Assembly: GCF_932294415.1 (NCBI RefSeq)
Contig: NC_065538.1
Location: 48,997,343-49,061,342, forward strand
Source of the DNA: Quercus robur
Taxonomy: Eukaryota; Streptophyta; Magnoliopsida; Fagales; Fagaceae
DNA length: 64,000 nt
Direction: 5' to 3'
A program made the position numbers and the translations under genes. Under the pieces are notes generated by a model. The model made no database searches. It was given only the letters and a program-made list of their open reading frames with translations, and had not been told where the DNA came from. Position 1 is the stretch's first letter. Each line of letters opens with the position of its first letter. Positions 1 to 12,162 of the stretch are shown piece after piece.

Positions 1-540
1 GAGGTGAAAAGGTTGAAGAGATTGAGAGAAATCAAGAGAGATGAGATCTGAATCACGAGTGCCCCTTATATAGCACCTCAGTAATTCTCGACAGATCAAG
101 AGGTGTCGAGGATCTGTCGAGCTTTAAAGGGTTCGATAGAAGCTGCTATCGAGCATGTGTCCAAGGCAATTTGAAGCTCGATGGATCAAGGTTTTTGTCG
201 AGGAGCTATCGAGGGGACAGAAGGTTCCTCGATTGATCCACCTATCTGTTGAGAGATATTGATATTACGATAAAAAGAAATTGAAGAGCTCGATAGATAA
301 GCCAAGTGTCGAGAGGTGTCGAGGAGCTGTCGAGATTGCTTAAAAACAGTTTTTCAAGAAGAGAAAAACACAGATTTGAATGCAATCAAACATGCAACTT
401 AACCAAGGATCCAAACAACATTTTAAACTCTCGAAAACATCTTTCAACAAAAAAATGTTAAGCATTTTGATCCCAAAACACACACACACACACTAAACAA
501 GTTTAACCAATTTTATATTTCAAAAACAAGTCAAGACAGT
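1..540 (-). repeat. TCGA-rich LTR-like segment (copia, SIRE-type)
   Basis: Read on the minus strand, this stretch repeats short words such as TCGACAGAT, CTATCGAGC and CTCGACA, followed by a TATA-like CTATATAAGG near 68-77. The same words occur in the LTR at 2820-3831 (around 3540-3640) and near 40030-40150, so I read it as the U3/R portion of a related copia LTR that runs off the left edge. No terminal TG/CA pair can be fixed, so class and limits are inference. A CA dinucleotide run lies at 477-494. Confidence 0.45.
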
Positions 541-979
541 TTAGTGAGCATACATTAATACATGTAAACCTTGTGATGGCCAAATCACATTGTACCTGCA
601 CATGTATCAAAAGTAGCAAAGAATATTGCATGTTATGTGTGAAAAACATCACAAGATTACATAAGTGTCTACATGTTATGATGATTTGAGATATGAGAAA
701 ATCACTTTAACTCACACATAATCATAACTGTTTGATGGGGTCTATCACCTTCGAGGTACATCCTATAACTCCCATATCTCCTAAAATACACGCTTGCAAT
801 CATATTTCAAGCATTTTATTCTTTTTTGCTTTTTATTTTATTTGCATATTTTTCTTTTTAAGCATATCATGCATGGAAATATAAGAGAGAGAAAACAAAT
901 ACCCAATTATGTTAAGGATTTGACATTCCATTTTTATTATGCCGAAGCATACAAATGTCATTTCATGATTGGTGGGCAA
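541..979 (-). repeat. Non-coding retroelement segment
   Basis: No convincing coding sequence is present. The stretch lies between the TCGA-rich LTR-like segment and the minus-strand copia pol remnant and is probably the non-coding 3' part of the same or a related element. The short plus-strand reading frame at 794-988 is A/T-rich and resembles no family. Confidence 0.35.
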
Positions 980-2535
980 CAGTGGTGAGATGGTTATTTA
1001 TGCCTTTCTCTTCATGGGATTCAAAATCTGGTGAAGTGGATATATCTGCAAAATCTTCCACAACACTAAGAGTACCAGGAGTACTTGAAGATGCGGGCTC
1101 TTATTCAACAATTTCTTGAACTTCCTTTGGTTCAAGAGGAAGAATTTCTTTGGGGAATTCCTCACTAACTTTCTCAGAACCAGAATCTAAAGACTCATCC
1201 ATAACAACATTCATTGTTTCCATTACCTTCATGATTCTTTTGTTGTATACCCGATAAGTCTTGCTTGTAGAGGAGTATCCTAGAAATATTCCTTCATTGC
1301 TTTAGGAGTCAAATTTTCCCACATTCTCTCCATCCTTGAGAATAAAACATGTACTTCCAAAAAATTTTGAAGTACATCACATTTGGCTTTCTTCCTTTCC
1401 ATAACTCATATGGAGTCTTCTTGGTACCAGGTCTAAAGTACACCCTATTAACCGTATAACATGCAATGTTAACAGCTTCTCCCCACAAGTTTCTAGCCAC
1501 ATCCTTATTATGCAACATGGCTCTAGCCATCCATGTTCTTTCTTTCTACTACACCATTCTACTGAGGAGTAATAGGAGCAGAGAATTCTTGAGATATACC
1601 TGATCTTGTGCAAAAGGACTTCGTATATGAGTTCTCGAATTCTTTACCATGATCACTTCAAATTCGATCAATTTCAGGTTCTTTTCATTCTGCAATCTTG
1701 TGCACAATACTTCAATGTGCTCAGGAGCATCCGACTTGGATCGTAGGAGGATAACCCAAGTGTACCTAGTGAAGTCGTCTACAACAACCACGATGTATCT
1801 CTTACCACCAAGAGACTCGGTTCTAGTTGGACCCATAAGATCCAGATGTAGAAACTCCAATGGTCTAGATTTAGCAGATGTCTAAATGCCCAGATGCTTA
1901 GCTTTCGTCTATTTCTCAAGCTGACATGGTCTACAAACCACATTGCTTATTCTATTAAGCTTTGGTATCCCCAAGACTAATTCATGCTTAGATACAATAG
2001 AGAGATGTTTATAACTAGCATGTCCCATCCGTTGGTGCCATAGATCTTCATTTGGTAAACAAATGCTCTTGCACACAATATCAGCATCAAGAACCAATCC
2101 ATAACAACTGTCTAGAGTGCGAACACCACTTATGAGTTTCTTTCTTGACTCATCCATTACAAGACACTTTCCTTTGAGAATAGCACCATGAAATCTTGAT
2201 CACATATCTGACTTATGCTCAACAGGTTCACTCTTAGACCTTCTACATATAGAACATTTGCAATGTTCGGCAGTCCAGGTAGAGAGATGATTCCCTTTCC
2301 TTTAATCTGTGATTTGCTCCCATCACCAAAAGTGACATTGCCACCTTTCTTAGACTCGAAAACCTTGAAGAGAGATCGGTCTCCAGTCATGTGTCTTAAG
2401 CAACCACTGTCAAGGTACCATAAACATGTGTCCATAACCTTAAATGCAGACTTCATCATAAAACACACTTCGTGCTTAGTTGATAGATCAGTGGGAATAG
2501 TGTTTTCTCTCATCTACGTTTTATCAGCTAAACCT
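980..2535 (-). pseudogene. Copia retrotransposon pol remnant (protease to integrase), broken
   Basis: Minus-strand fragments line up in the order of a copia polyprotein. A protease core with the LDSG motif and following HMTGD lies at 2157-2513. A GAG-pre-integrase domain with the WHQRMGHASYKHL zinc-binding block lies at 1909-2157. The integrase core (VVVVDDFTRYTWV) is at 1549-1860. The integrase C-terminal part (ARAMLHNKDVARNLWGEAV, then GYSSTSKTYRVYNKR) is at about 1220-1530. Stops and frameshifts separate the pieces. Reverse transcriptase and RNase H are absent, and most of gag is missing between the primer-binding site and the protease, so the element has at least two internal deletions. 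The integrase tail resembles the SIRE lineage, from recall of the family. It cannot encode a working polyprotein. Confidence 0.85.
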
Positions 2536-2804
2536 TTAATTTTCACTCTTCTCAGACGAACTCCTTCACACATTTTCATTCGGAGACAGTCTAGTTTTTC
2601 TTGGTCAACTTGAGATCTTTTCCAATAGTCATCATAATAGAATTCAAATAACTTTTAAACTTGTAGCTTCTGATACACTCAAACAAGCAGAGATTAAAAA
2701 AATAAGATGTATTTGAAAGCAAGGATCTCTTCAAGCTGGTTGTAGCCATGACAACAAGGGTCAATGGATCACATAACAAAGATTAACCCTAATTAGATTG
2801 TGCC
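2536..2804 (-). pseudogene. Gag stub and leader of the minus-strand copia element
   Basis: Between the primer-binding site and the protease only a short reading frame remains (2591-2779, minus). A full copia gag is several hundred codons, so this is a leader plus deleted gag. No nucleocapsid zinc knuckle (CX2CX4HX4C) is visible. Confidence 0.5.
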
Positions 2805-2817
2805 TGCTCTGATACCA
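2805..2817 (-). other. Primer-binding site (initiator tRNA-Met type)
   Basis: On the minus strand the sequence is TGGTATCAGAGCA, the standard plant copia primer-binding site complementary to the 3' end of initiator tRNA-Met. It begins two bases after the LTR terminus (CTATCA). This fixes the orientation of the element and the inner edge of its 5' LTR. Confidence 0.9.
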
Positions 2818-2819
2818 CT

Positions 2820-3831
2820 TGATAGGCCAAGAATGTATTGACCCTTTATGATGAATTAATTGATTAATTAGTCAAGTTTATTAATTAATCAAATTAACAT
2901 GCAATGTACGTGATAGCACAAACAAATCACCAATTAGACTAAGTATGCAGTGGAAAATAAATTGACACGGTGATTTGTTTACGAATGGGGAAAACCTACA
3001 CGGCAAAAAACCCACCGGGTGATTTTAAGGTCACCACTCCTGAGAATTCACTATTATCAAAACAAGCGATTATATGTAAAGGAATCCTAATACTTTATAC
3101 CAACCTACAGTTGAACCCTTACCTCAATACCCAATTGGATTTGTTCTCTAGTGACAATCTCCCTTTTTAATGAACGGCTCTTAAAGCGTGACTAACCAAT
3201 TGCATAGATCCCAATATGCGACTTCAATCACTAACTAGAGAAGGTTGTTGGCTACAAAGTTCTTCAGTTCATCACACGATGAATATCAAGAAACTCCTTG
3301 GTTACAAAACCCTACGATGCACAAACACAGCAGCTTCTTCATAAGAAAGATGAACTAGGGCAAATTTTGTCTCCAGTCACAATTTGCTTGAACAAACTTT
3401 GCTCAACACTTGTGCAACTTGTGTCACCTTTGATGGCCCTTAAAATAATCCTTTTATATGTCTAGGGTTGTGAAAAAAGAAAACTCAAACATATAATCAC
3501 AGATTGGATGAAAAAAGAACAGAAAATCTGAATTTCATAAACCTCGACAGATACACTATCTGTCGAGCTGTTGTCAAGTCACGGGTTGGAACAGCTCTTC
3601 AAGGCTCGATAGATGCCAGCTGTGGAGCTTTAATGAATAGCACTTTTCACACTTGAATCTTGGACAGACTTGCGTGGCTTTAACACTTGAACTTGAAACC
3701 TTATTTCTTGAAGTATTAAACACATCCTAGATCTATCCAAATATAAGTAAAGTGCGTTTTGTCAAAGGATTAGCCAATTACATAAAATAGTGACATATGT
3801 TCCTAACAAGTGAATCACATATGTCCTAACA
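2820..3831 (-). repeat. 5' LTR of the minus-strand copia element
   Basis: Read on the minus strand this segment starts TGTTAGGACATATGTG and ends TTGGCCTATCA, directly before the primer-binding site, giving the expected TG...CA termini and about 1.0 kb. It contains a TATA-like ACATATAAAAGG at about 3455-3466 and TCGACAGAT-type repeats at about 3541-3610. The matching 3' LTR is not identifiable in the window, so the outer edge rests on terminal dinucleotides only and no target-site duplication could be tested. Confidence 0.75.
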
Positions 3832-4640
3832 CAATTGCTTATGATCTTTACAATTGCTATATTTTGTGGAAATCTCAACAATAATGGAATTGAATGGATA
3901 TATTATAAAGGAATGGAATGGAATATGGTGAATTGTTTATAGGGGGTCTTTAGATGTAACAAGATTGGCTGATTAAGTTATACTGTGTTTGCTTTGGCTT
4001 TTGATGAGGTGTATCTCCAACCTTTGAAATTTTCACCTTAGCCAATCTGTTAGAAAGTCTACAATAAAAAAATATTCCGCATTTTGAAATGCTTGAATTT
4101 TTTATCTCCAAATATATTTTAGATATGAAAATTGTTGTTGGTCTGTGTAGCTCAAATTGTATCTGCATGACATGTAGATTGACATAAAGCACCATTCCAA
4201 AATAGTTATACCCCTCTGCCATAGATTATCCTTTGTCAAAATCCTCTTTAGAGTTGCACACCATAGTTTTCCCTTCACGGGTACTGTTCACACAGCCCCT
4301 AAACAACCCTTGCTTCTCTCTAATTCTTCTTCTTTCCTACCCTAAACCCACCATAACTAAACATAGACAAATCCCTAGTTTGTCCTACATCATTGTGTAA
4401 CAAAGCTTTGTGTGGCCACGTTTGAGCATCCAACATGAATGCCTATTCAACCAAATTAAGCTTTAATAATCCTCTGCTAAGCAGCTTATGTGAAGTAAGA
4501 TTTTTTTTTAAAAAAATTTTGCCTACAGGTTTCTGGAACTATTCGCAATTGTTGTTTCGAAGTTGAGAGTCAGCTACAAAATTTACTTATAATATCAGAC
4601 TTTCTTTGGCCAACTTTGCTTCTACCGGTTGCTGGCAACA
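3832..4640. other. Intergenic, no gene seen
   Basis: AT-rich sequence with short open frames only (for example 3950-4222 minus) that match nothing I recognise. A GGAATGGAATGG-like patch lies near 3893-3930. Confidence 0.5.
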
Positions 4641-4783
4641 AGGTAATTTCTCTCTCTTTTCCTTTTTTTTTTTTGTAATTGTTGGTGTTCTCTGTCATTT
4701 TTATGCATAGAGTAGCCTTTTGGTGTATATATCATTCTTACTTATATAAAAAAAAAAAAAAAAAAAAAAAGAGGTAATTTCTC
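4641..4783 (+). mobile_element. 5'-truncated LINE tail with 12-bp target-site duplication
   Basis: AGGTAATTTCTC occurs at 4641-4652 and again at 4772-4783. The insert between them ends in about 23 A residues (4748-4770). Its last 60 bases (CCTTTTGGTGTATATAT, then ATTCTTACTTAT) resemble the 3' end of plant L1-type LINEs. Direct repeats plus a poly(A) tail are the signature of target-primed reverse transcription. Confidence 0.8.
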
Positions 4784-5280
4784 GAAATTGTTGTGGTATT
4801 GCTTTATATCCAATTGACTGGTGAATATGTGTATATTGGTCAGATAAGGCATTTCTAAATCTTCCAAAAGGTCTCAAATTAGGCCATTGGTACCAGTGTC
4901 TTTGGCTTTCCACAGACAGAAAAAGAAAGAAGTCTCAAGGTATTATGACAATTTCAACTGTTTAAGCTATTGATGTAAGTAAAGTTTGCATCTACAAAGA
5001 TCTACCATGCTCTTGTATAATGTTCTAAAAAATGATACTATTTCTAAATAATCAAAAAAAGTATCAAATTCTAACTTGAATCCACATTGGTAATTATATG
5101 AATTACTTGTCCATTAGCTGCTCTCGAGGAGGAGTTAGGGGAAGAACTCCATTGTACTTGCCTCTCCAATCAACTTGACCACCAACATACTTGTTTTGCT
5201 AAATCCAATCACAAGAGCATCTGATTTTGTTGGCACAAAACAAGCTTTCTGTGACTTGGCAAGACCAACATCCGTTATCT
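4784..5280. other. Intergenic; possible decayed coding fragment at 5100-5280 (minus)
   Basis: Most of the stretch shows nothing. On the minus strand 5100-5280 contains coding-looking peptides in two frames (HKITDVGLAKSQKACF, then [15 protein letters not shown]). This suggests a short gene fragment with a frameshift. I do not recognise the parent gene. Confidence 0.3.
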
Positions 5281-5330
5281 TATGCTCCTATAGAAAGAAC
5301 TCAGGTATGCTCCTATAGAAAGAACTCAGG
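5281..5330 (+). repeat. Perfect tandem duplication of 25 bp
   Basis: The unit beginning TATGCTCCTATAGAAAG occupies 5281-5305 and is repeated without change at 5306-5330. The lack of divergence suggests a recent slippage or repair event. Confidence 0.9.
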
Positions 5331-5830
5331 TGTGCGTGTGTTGCTGATAGGGGGTGCATGTGTTGCTGATAGGGTATGCGTGTGTAGCTGATGAGGTGGG
5401 TTATGTCAGTGCTGCTAGAGTGTACAATGTAATTGTGCTATAGATGGTGTTGTAATTGCCTAGTTGGCATTGTGTACTTATACTTTAGTGTATATATACT
5501 TGTATTGGAGGTGTGGCTACATTAGCATTGTATTGTACTAGAATTAGTACAATGGAGTTAGTTAGTTAGGATGAGTTGGATGGCTTAGCTAGCAAGGTGG
5601 TTACACAGCTGGCTTAGGAACATAGTTAGGAAGTTGGGTATTGGACTGATGTGCTATCAGGGTATTAAACTGGGAAGGGTATTGTAGAATGAATGAACTT
5701 GATTGGTATTTCTTTCTATTCTCTATCAATGGTTGTTTCACTTTCTTTGCTACTTCTCTTTGTTTCTTCTTATGCTTAGCCAGAATTGCTACATTATGCT
5801 GAACTGATTCAAATTTCATTTGTGCAGGTA
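5331..5830 (+). repeat. Possible solo LTR or LTR fragment
   Basis: The stretch has repeated TGTTGCTGATAGGG words, a TATA-like TATATATACTTG at about 5491-5502, and then a T/C-rich leader, the usual composition of a small copia LTR. No terminal TG...CA pair or target duplication was found. Low-confidence repeat call. Confidence 0.25.
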
Positions 5831-6423
5831 AAAGTTAAATGCACTAGTTCCCAGCCAACAAAAGGATGGATTTGCTAAACAACTTATCTAATTCCCAGCA
5901 CCAGTGAGTTTCTATATTTTCCCCTCTAGATTTGAATATATAATTTACCAATCCAAACCAAATTTAAGTGGGGTATTTTTTTTTTTTTTTGGGTGTTTGG
6001 CAGCTAGTTGATTAGCATAGCCATCAGATCATGGAAGCACATGACAATGAATTCAATTCAAACACTCTGCTTGCATGAGTTGATGAGGCTACTTTATAGT
6101 TATAGACATTAGACTGCTGCCTAGGCTTTAGGACTATTAATTTATTGGTACCGCCATAATTTAAGCCTAGTACTAATAAAGGTTCAATATAGTTTAACAA
6201 CTTGTTTTTAGCCTACATATTGTAGTATCACTCCAGATTTTGTACATGCAATTAAAGTCGGTAACATATACAGGGACGCAGACTTTGAGATAAGCGACGA
6301 CATTGTACTCGCAACATATTTAGTTGGGTGTGCAAGTGTCATAACTTATGTGGAGACCTATATGAACAAAGTACTAATGCATACAAATATACAAACAGGG
6401 TATGAATGGGTATAGTATATTTT
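5831..6423. other. No gene seen; probable upstream part of the Harbinger element
   Basis: No supported coding sequence. The last 150 bases may belong to the transposase pseudogene that follows, since open peptides run into it. Terminal inverted repeats were not found. Confidence 0.35.
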
Positions 6424-7599
6424 AAATGGAAATGAGCAAAACTGTCGCAATGTCTTTAGACTATCAAGCCATGTGTTTCGACAATTGTGTAATACATTAC
6501 GCACTTAGTATGGATATGACGGTACCAAAAGATCTTGCCTGGAAGAGTTTGTGGCAATGATATTGGTGGTACTTAGTAATGGCATGGGTAACAAAATGAT
6601 ACAGGATAGATTTCAACATTCGAGTGAGATAGTGCATTGACACATGGCCACAGTAGTTACATTGTTAGCCACCGTTATGACAGCAGACATTATCAAGTCT
6701 GCTGATCCTACATTTCGTAATGTGCCATCACATATTCGCAATTCAAAATGATATTGGCCACATTTCAAGGTACTCTGTGAAATTGGTATCTTAACTTGAT
6801 TTTATTCAATTTATCTTTATGATTATACCATGTATTTCATTTCACATTGTATTTTTGTGGCAATGGTTAGGGTTACATTGGTGCGATTAATGGGGTTTAC
6901 ATCCCTGTGGTCTTACCAGTTGATGAGCAACACCCATACAGAGGAAGGAAAGGGATCAAAACAACAAATTGCATGTGCACATGTGATTTTGACATGAAAT
7001 TTACATTTGTGTGTGTTGGATAGGAAGGGTTAGTGCATGACACAAGAATCTTTTTAAGTTGCCTCAATAATGAGAGTGACAACTTCCAAAAACCTCCAGC
7101 TGGTTTGTAAATATACAGTTTAATTACAGTATTAAAATATGTATTACGTAGTGAAAAGCTAATGTAATAAACGTGTTCGTTTGCAAAAAAGTATTATCTT
7201 GTTGATTCAGGGTATCCTATGAAGAGAGGGTTCCTTGCACCATATAAGAAGGAGATGTACCACATCCCCAATTTTCAGCAAGGTGGAGAGCTGCATTGTC
7301 TAGAGGAGAAATTTAATTATCTCCATTCATCACTTCGTTCAGTCGTAGAACGAACTTTTGGAGTTTGGAAGAATAGATGGAGAATTTTGAGAAGTATGCC
7401 ACCCTTTTATATACGCACTCAAAATCGTATCATTATTGCTACAATGGTTCTTCACAATTTTATTAAAGCACATGAAAACAATGACATTGAACGTGGGCAT
7501 TATGCACGGGGAACATATGGAAGTAGCAAGGGAGGTCATTACGATGGAATGGCACATGTGATCTCAATCTTGGACGAAGCTAAGATGAAAGAGGTTTAG
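6424..7599 (+). pseudogene. PIF/Harbinger (HARBI1-like) transposase, broken
   Basis: The conceptual translation shows the DDE_4 nuclease order of PIF/Harbinger transposases. An N-terminal helical part is at 6424-6769, then after an intron (6770-6870, GT/AG) the GAINGVYIPV block, HDTRIF, a second intron near 7101-7185, YYLVDSGYP, and finally SVVERTFGVWKNRWRIL and the MVLHNF helix. In-frame stops interrupt it: after SSEIVH near 6635, before YWPHF near 6749, and where tryptophan is expected (TAG in GTTGGATAGGAAGGG near 7021). The first catalytic aspartate of the GAIDG motif is asparagine here (AAT, 6889-6891), while the second Asp (VDSGY) and the Glu (VERTF) remain. The C-terminal 126 codons are open. 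The protein would not be active. Confidence 0.85.
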
Positions 7600-8132
7600 A
7601 ACAATATCACAACATCGATATGTAGGATGCATCCATCGTAGTTCTTAAGTTGTTGCGGAAGTTATATTCCCCTTAATTGATTATGGTGACTATTATTTTT
7701 GTCACAATAGAAATTAGTGTGGCTGAAAATACCATTAACATTATGGTAATTTTTTTGTGAGGACCATAACTGATGGTTCACAAACTTCAATGTAATACCA
7801 TTTTGTTTTATGGTGATTTTTTGTTGGTAAGCAGAACTGATGGCTCATAAAACTTGATTGTAATACCTTTGATTTATGAATTTGTATATATCGTTACATG
7901 TGAAACTCATCAGTATTGCAACAATAGATTTCAAGCTTATAGGGGACTTCTGAATAGACTCCAATCTTATCTGAACAAGAGATAAACTCAATGAATTTTA
8001 AGATTGCAACAATAATCTGCTAGGAATTTTAAAAAAATAAAAATAAAGAAAACAAAACCTACCCTCAATTTGTTTTAAAGACACCAAGAACCCTAACTAT
8101 CAATTGTTGGCAAAGTGTATATAGATAAATAA

Positions 8133-8177
<45 letters not shown>

Positions 8178-8469
8178 GTATATATAGACACACATATACA
8201 ACAACAGAACTTACAATCTCCATCAACTTGGCCATTAACATTATCTTCATCAAACATCTCCACATTGTTTTAAGAAGTACAACTACATACATATCATAAA
8301 TTGTTACTTACAATACAGAATAAGTTATACAATTAACATAGAAAAAAAAAATGTAATAATACAAGTCTGTATTATTACATACATACATATCCCATTATGG
8401 CAAACACCTCTACCTGATTTCAACTTCCCTAAACCTACTAGATAAGATAAGCAATACTACAAACATGAC
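7600..8469. other. Non-coding, with TA/TATG microsatellite at 8133-8187
   Basis: This contains no supported gene. A (TA)n tract followed by TATG repeats lies at 8133-8187. It may include the downstream flank of the Harbinger element. Confidence 0.5.
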
Positions 8470-8971
8470 TCAGGAGACTACTAAAACTATTGTTAACTTC
8501 TTTGTTTTCTCTTTAGAAATCATGTGTGCAACCTTGGCTCTTTCAGCCTTTCATTTTGCAACTCGCTCCATTTCCAATGCTACATCTGTCAGGGTGTGTG
8601 CTTGCTTCAACTCTTCATTAGCAACTTCCACTGCATGCTCCAATTACTTGAATTTGGCTATAACTATAGGTGTTGTTACTACACCACGCGTACAACAAAT
8701 GCTGGTGTCTAACCACTTGAAGAACTTGCATGCACGGTCATCATCCTGCACAATAAAATACAGCACAAAAACAGAAGTACAACGAATTGGTTCTTTAATG
8801 AACAACATAAATATTTTGCCAATATTTGGATATGGTACTTATTGGCGACCGATAGAAACAAGTATAAAACCTCCTACCAAATGTATAAAGTTTCAGGGAA
8901 GTCCTAATGATGCAGTTGTCAAAATGGCCATCAGAATTGGAGAGATAGTTACTCGTTTCCAACATTGGCAT
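8470..8971 (-). pseudogene. GRF-type zinc-finger protein, broken
   Basis: On the minus strand, exon 1 starts with ATG at 8971 and reads into a block CIIRTSLKLYTFGRRFYTC. This resembles the GRF zinc-finger core (a Thr/Ser-rich approach, GRRFY, then Cys). After an intron ending in GTGCAG, exon 2 (8745 downward) gives DDRACKFFKWLDTS, which matches the C-x(3-4)-FFKWxD second half of the domain. A charged, coiled-coil-like tail follows (LEHAVEVANEELKQA) and ends at 8470. Two in-frame stops lie in the tail (before LEHAV and before KAERAK). Plant GRF proteins are small and often carried or duplicated near transposons. I call it a pseudogene; confidence in the domain is moderate because the first cysteines are not clear. 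Confidence 0.6.
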
Positions 8972-9608
8972 ATTTTTCTCTTGAAAAAGAAAAATAGAGG
9001 ATAAGGTGCATATGTTAGTATTCAATAAAACTGAAGAAATAAGAAAGCTAAATAACATCAACCTAATAAGCAATCTCATTGGTAACAAGTTAAACTGCTA
9101 GTTTGCTGCTTAATTTGAAGATAGCAATATCTGCTTCAAAAAACAAAAACAAAAACAAAAGGTAGCACAATCAGCTAGGGTCCAAAGAGAATATTTATTA
9201 AAATGGGATTAAGACTTTAAACTACTATACACAATTGGATAGGATAAAATATAAGTTTGAACTTTTGGAGACTGCTCGCATTCTAATTGGTGAGTTATTT
9301 ATCTTTTTATGCAAATTGTAAGTGTGATGTTTATTTTACATTTGGATTGCATGTTTAATCCCCTTTCATTGAACTTTCACAGGATTGCTGATACAAATAT
9401 TTACAATTGGAACAACAATTTCTCTTATCAGGAACATGTCTCCTCCCAAAAGGGCCTCTTAACCGTTTCTTACCTAGAACAAACTCTCCATGTCAACGGC
9501 TAAAATAATTTTTCATTTTACTTTTTTTATTATTAGCCTGTTGAGCCCCATAATTAGAATGAATATTTCATTTCATAGCTTATGCTCAAGGTACTAGCAT
9601 AGTCAACT
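8972..9608. other. Intergenic, no gene seen
   Basis: Only short A/T-rich open frames are present (for example 9309-9503). An AAAAAC repeat lies at about 9138-9161. Confidence 0.5.
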
Positions 9609-10256
9609 TAGGGGTGTCCACGCAAACCGAAGACCCGTCGGAACTGACCTGTCATGGTCAAGCTGACACCTCCGACGGGTCGGCGACGGGTCTCAAGCCA
9701 TTAGAACCGACTCTGGCGGGTCGAGTGGCGAGTTTCATCCTCAAAAACCTGAGCCACTCGACCCGCCTGACAAAAACTCAAAGAACGATGAAAATCCCAT
9801 AGATCTGGCGACAATCTGACGCTTCTCAGCTCTGATCCGGCCACATTTGGGCTTCCTTCACTCAGATCAGCTCAAATCCGGCCAAGATTTAGTTTCTTCC
9901 TTACTTAGATATGCTTAATTCTGGCGAATCCAACCCAGATCTACTAAAACTCGACCAAAAATCTGGTAAGCCCGACTCCAACTCGGCCAAATCTTGGCCA
10001 AATTTTCATAGATTCAAAGGAATCTCGCCCAACTCTCATTAGATTTGGCCAGATCTAACAAGATCCGGCCAGATTTCGACCAAAAACTAGCGAATTGGAA
10101 AACTCGAAACTGACCGATTTACACTTGAAAACCGATACGACCCGACCCAGTTGATCTGAAACTTCCGACGGGTCAGTTGCGGGTCAAAATCTTCCCCACC
10201 CGATAATGTCGGGTCGAGTCGGGGTTGGGCACAAACCTGACCTGTGAACACCCCTA
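9609..10256 (+). mobile_element. Non-autonomous hAT-type element, 648 bp
   Basis: The ends are inverted repeats (TAGGGGTGTCCAC at the left; the right end reads TAGGGGTGTTCAC on the opposite strand). They are flanked by a perfect 8-bp duplication, AGTCAACT at 9601-9608 and 10257-10264. An 8-bp duplication and TAGGG termini are typical of hAT elements. There is no transposase ORF. Subterminal regions carry many GACCCG/CGGGTC words, and the middle is rich in ATCCGGCCA and CTGGCGA words. Confidence 0.9.
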
Positions 10257-10264
10257 AGTCAACT

Positions 10265-11770
10265 AATCTGAATCCTATTGGTAGGTAATGGGATAAACCC
10301 TTAATAAGTAAGGTCATACACTTGTGTGGGAATAGTAGTAGGTTTAAGTACCCTAGGCCATGGGCCAAGTGTAGCTCCTATCTTGATAACGGGCTAAAAC
10401 ATCTTAAATTGTCCAGCGGACCAATTCCTCTTCATTGTGTTTATCCTTGATTCCATTTTGTTTTTGGCCTAAGAGCTTAATGGAAAATGGTAGTGGTGGC
10501 AGTATAGCCATCAAGGTCAAGTTAAAGCACTTTGTTGTTCAGGATTACTATATTAGGGACTCTGTCAACAGTTCAATTTAAGATATATTTAATGCTTTAT
10601 TATTCAAAATCCTAAAAGCATTATGCACCTAGGGGGAATATGACAGTGATTGCAATTGCAAGCAACCAACCTTGGTTTCACCTTGTTGCAAGGTATGGTA
10701 CTTGTTACCTAGAGATCTCAATATGAATACAAGTTAAATACAAGTTAAATGTTGAAAAGCTCTTTGATAGTAATAATCATGATGATGCTAGGACTATTTT
10801 ACTTAACTAATGAAGTTGGAATATTTTGGGACCAAGAGCAGAGCTAGCCAGGAAACAAAAATGTATATGTTTCAGGTTCAGGATGTAATAATGACTTTAG
10901 CTCCATTGTATTGGTTAACATATTTTAGGGACCTCCTGTTATATTTACTAGTGACGTGTGTGTAGCCCTAATAGATTCTAGGAAAAGGTTTCAATTATGC
11001 CACCATTGTATTGTCAAAGTCTATTTATTAGCAACTACATTGCACCATAAGAACATGGCACCAATTGGCACTATCCTAGCAATTTGTAATTGGCACATTA
11101 TTATCAACAATTGGCGTTATCCTTGCAAGCTATTAACTTAATCTATCATCAATTTACAAAAATCTCCCATCTCTTTTCAAATTTTATTTGAACTTTACTC
11201 TCCCACGAGTTCCTTGCACCATTGGAATTATGCAATCATTCCAAATTCACCATTAATAAATAATAGAGTGAAGAGAAATTCATGGTAAAATGGTGGGATA
11301 CATTCAAAATTGCTAGAGTAGTCAATTGTATTCAACAACCACCAACTTCCCAAGCGAACAATCTCAAATTTTGATTCAAAGATCAAATATTCAATCAGAA
11401 TTTTACCAAACATTCTCCAAGAAAGTGGTAAAGTAAAAACCGAAGGGTGCCCTCTCTCAGCTTAGTGGAGAAAATGACAAAACAATAACCAAGAAAGTTC
11501 AAGTGCAGCACCTAGAAACTGAACCCCCGACTAGGCTATAGATTCACATTCACAACATCCAATTTACTATTACTGACTGATTGACTATTAGCAATTCAAT
11601 CAATCAAAACGTGGCCTAAAGATCAAAACTTTGTAAAAAGGCAAAGTAACTAATAAATAAAAAGGACTAAACTTGCACTCTATCAAATCAAATGAACTAA
11701 AATCCAGCAAATGAAAAGAAACCCATTAACAAGAACTGAAATTCGAACAAAACAGGATAGAAAATAATGA

Positions 11771-11811
<41 letters not shown>

Positions 11812-12122
11812 TCTGGTTTTTGAGCTTAGGCTAATTTAGCTTCTCTTTCATGTGTGTCCCAGTTCCCAACTACCATTCATTTCAAGTTTCAAGGAGTATT
11901 TTCATGGGTGGGAGAGGAGTGAAATTAGGGAAGAAGGTGAAATGGGTTTATGGAAGGAAGAGTACACCAGAGGGAACCCGATCTTCGTTGGTGTCAGACT
12001 AGGTTGTCTTCCTCATGGATTTCTCGTCTAAGCTCTTTGCCAGTTTCGAACTAAATTGTCTTCCTTGTGGATTTCTCTGGTGGGCGTGGACTTCTCTTCT
12101 CGAAGACACGGGTGTTAGGGTG

Positions 12123-12161
<39 letters not shown>
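10265..12161. other. Non-coding; poly(T) at 11776-11808 and poly(A) at 12123-12161
   Basis: No supported gene. A 33-base T run and a 39-base A run bound a 314-bp piece (11809-12122) in an inverted arrangement. It could be two retroposon tails or one unit with A/T tracts at both ends. No flanking duplication was found. Confidence 0.45.

Positions 12162-12162
<1 letters not shown>

Noticed and set aside
1..340. TCGA-rich repeats as a possible CRISPR-like or satellite array
   Set aside because: Units vary in length and spacing, there are no unique spacers, and the same words occur in copia LTRs; this is LTR sequence in a eukaryotic genome.
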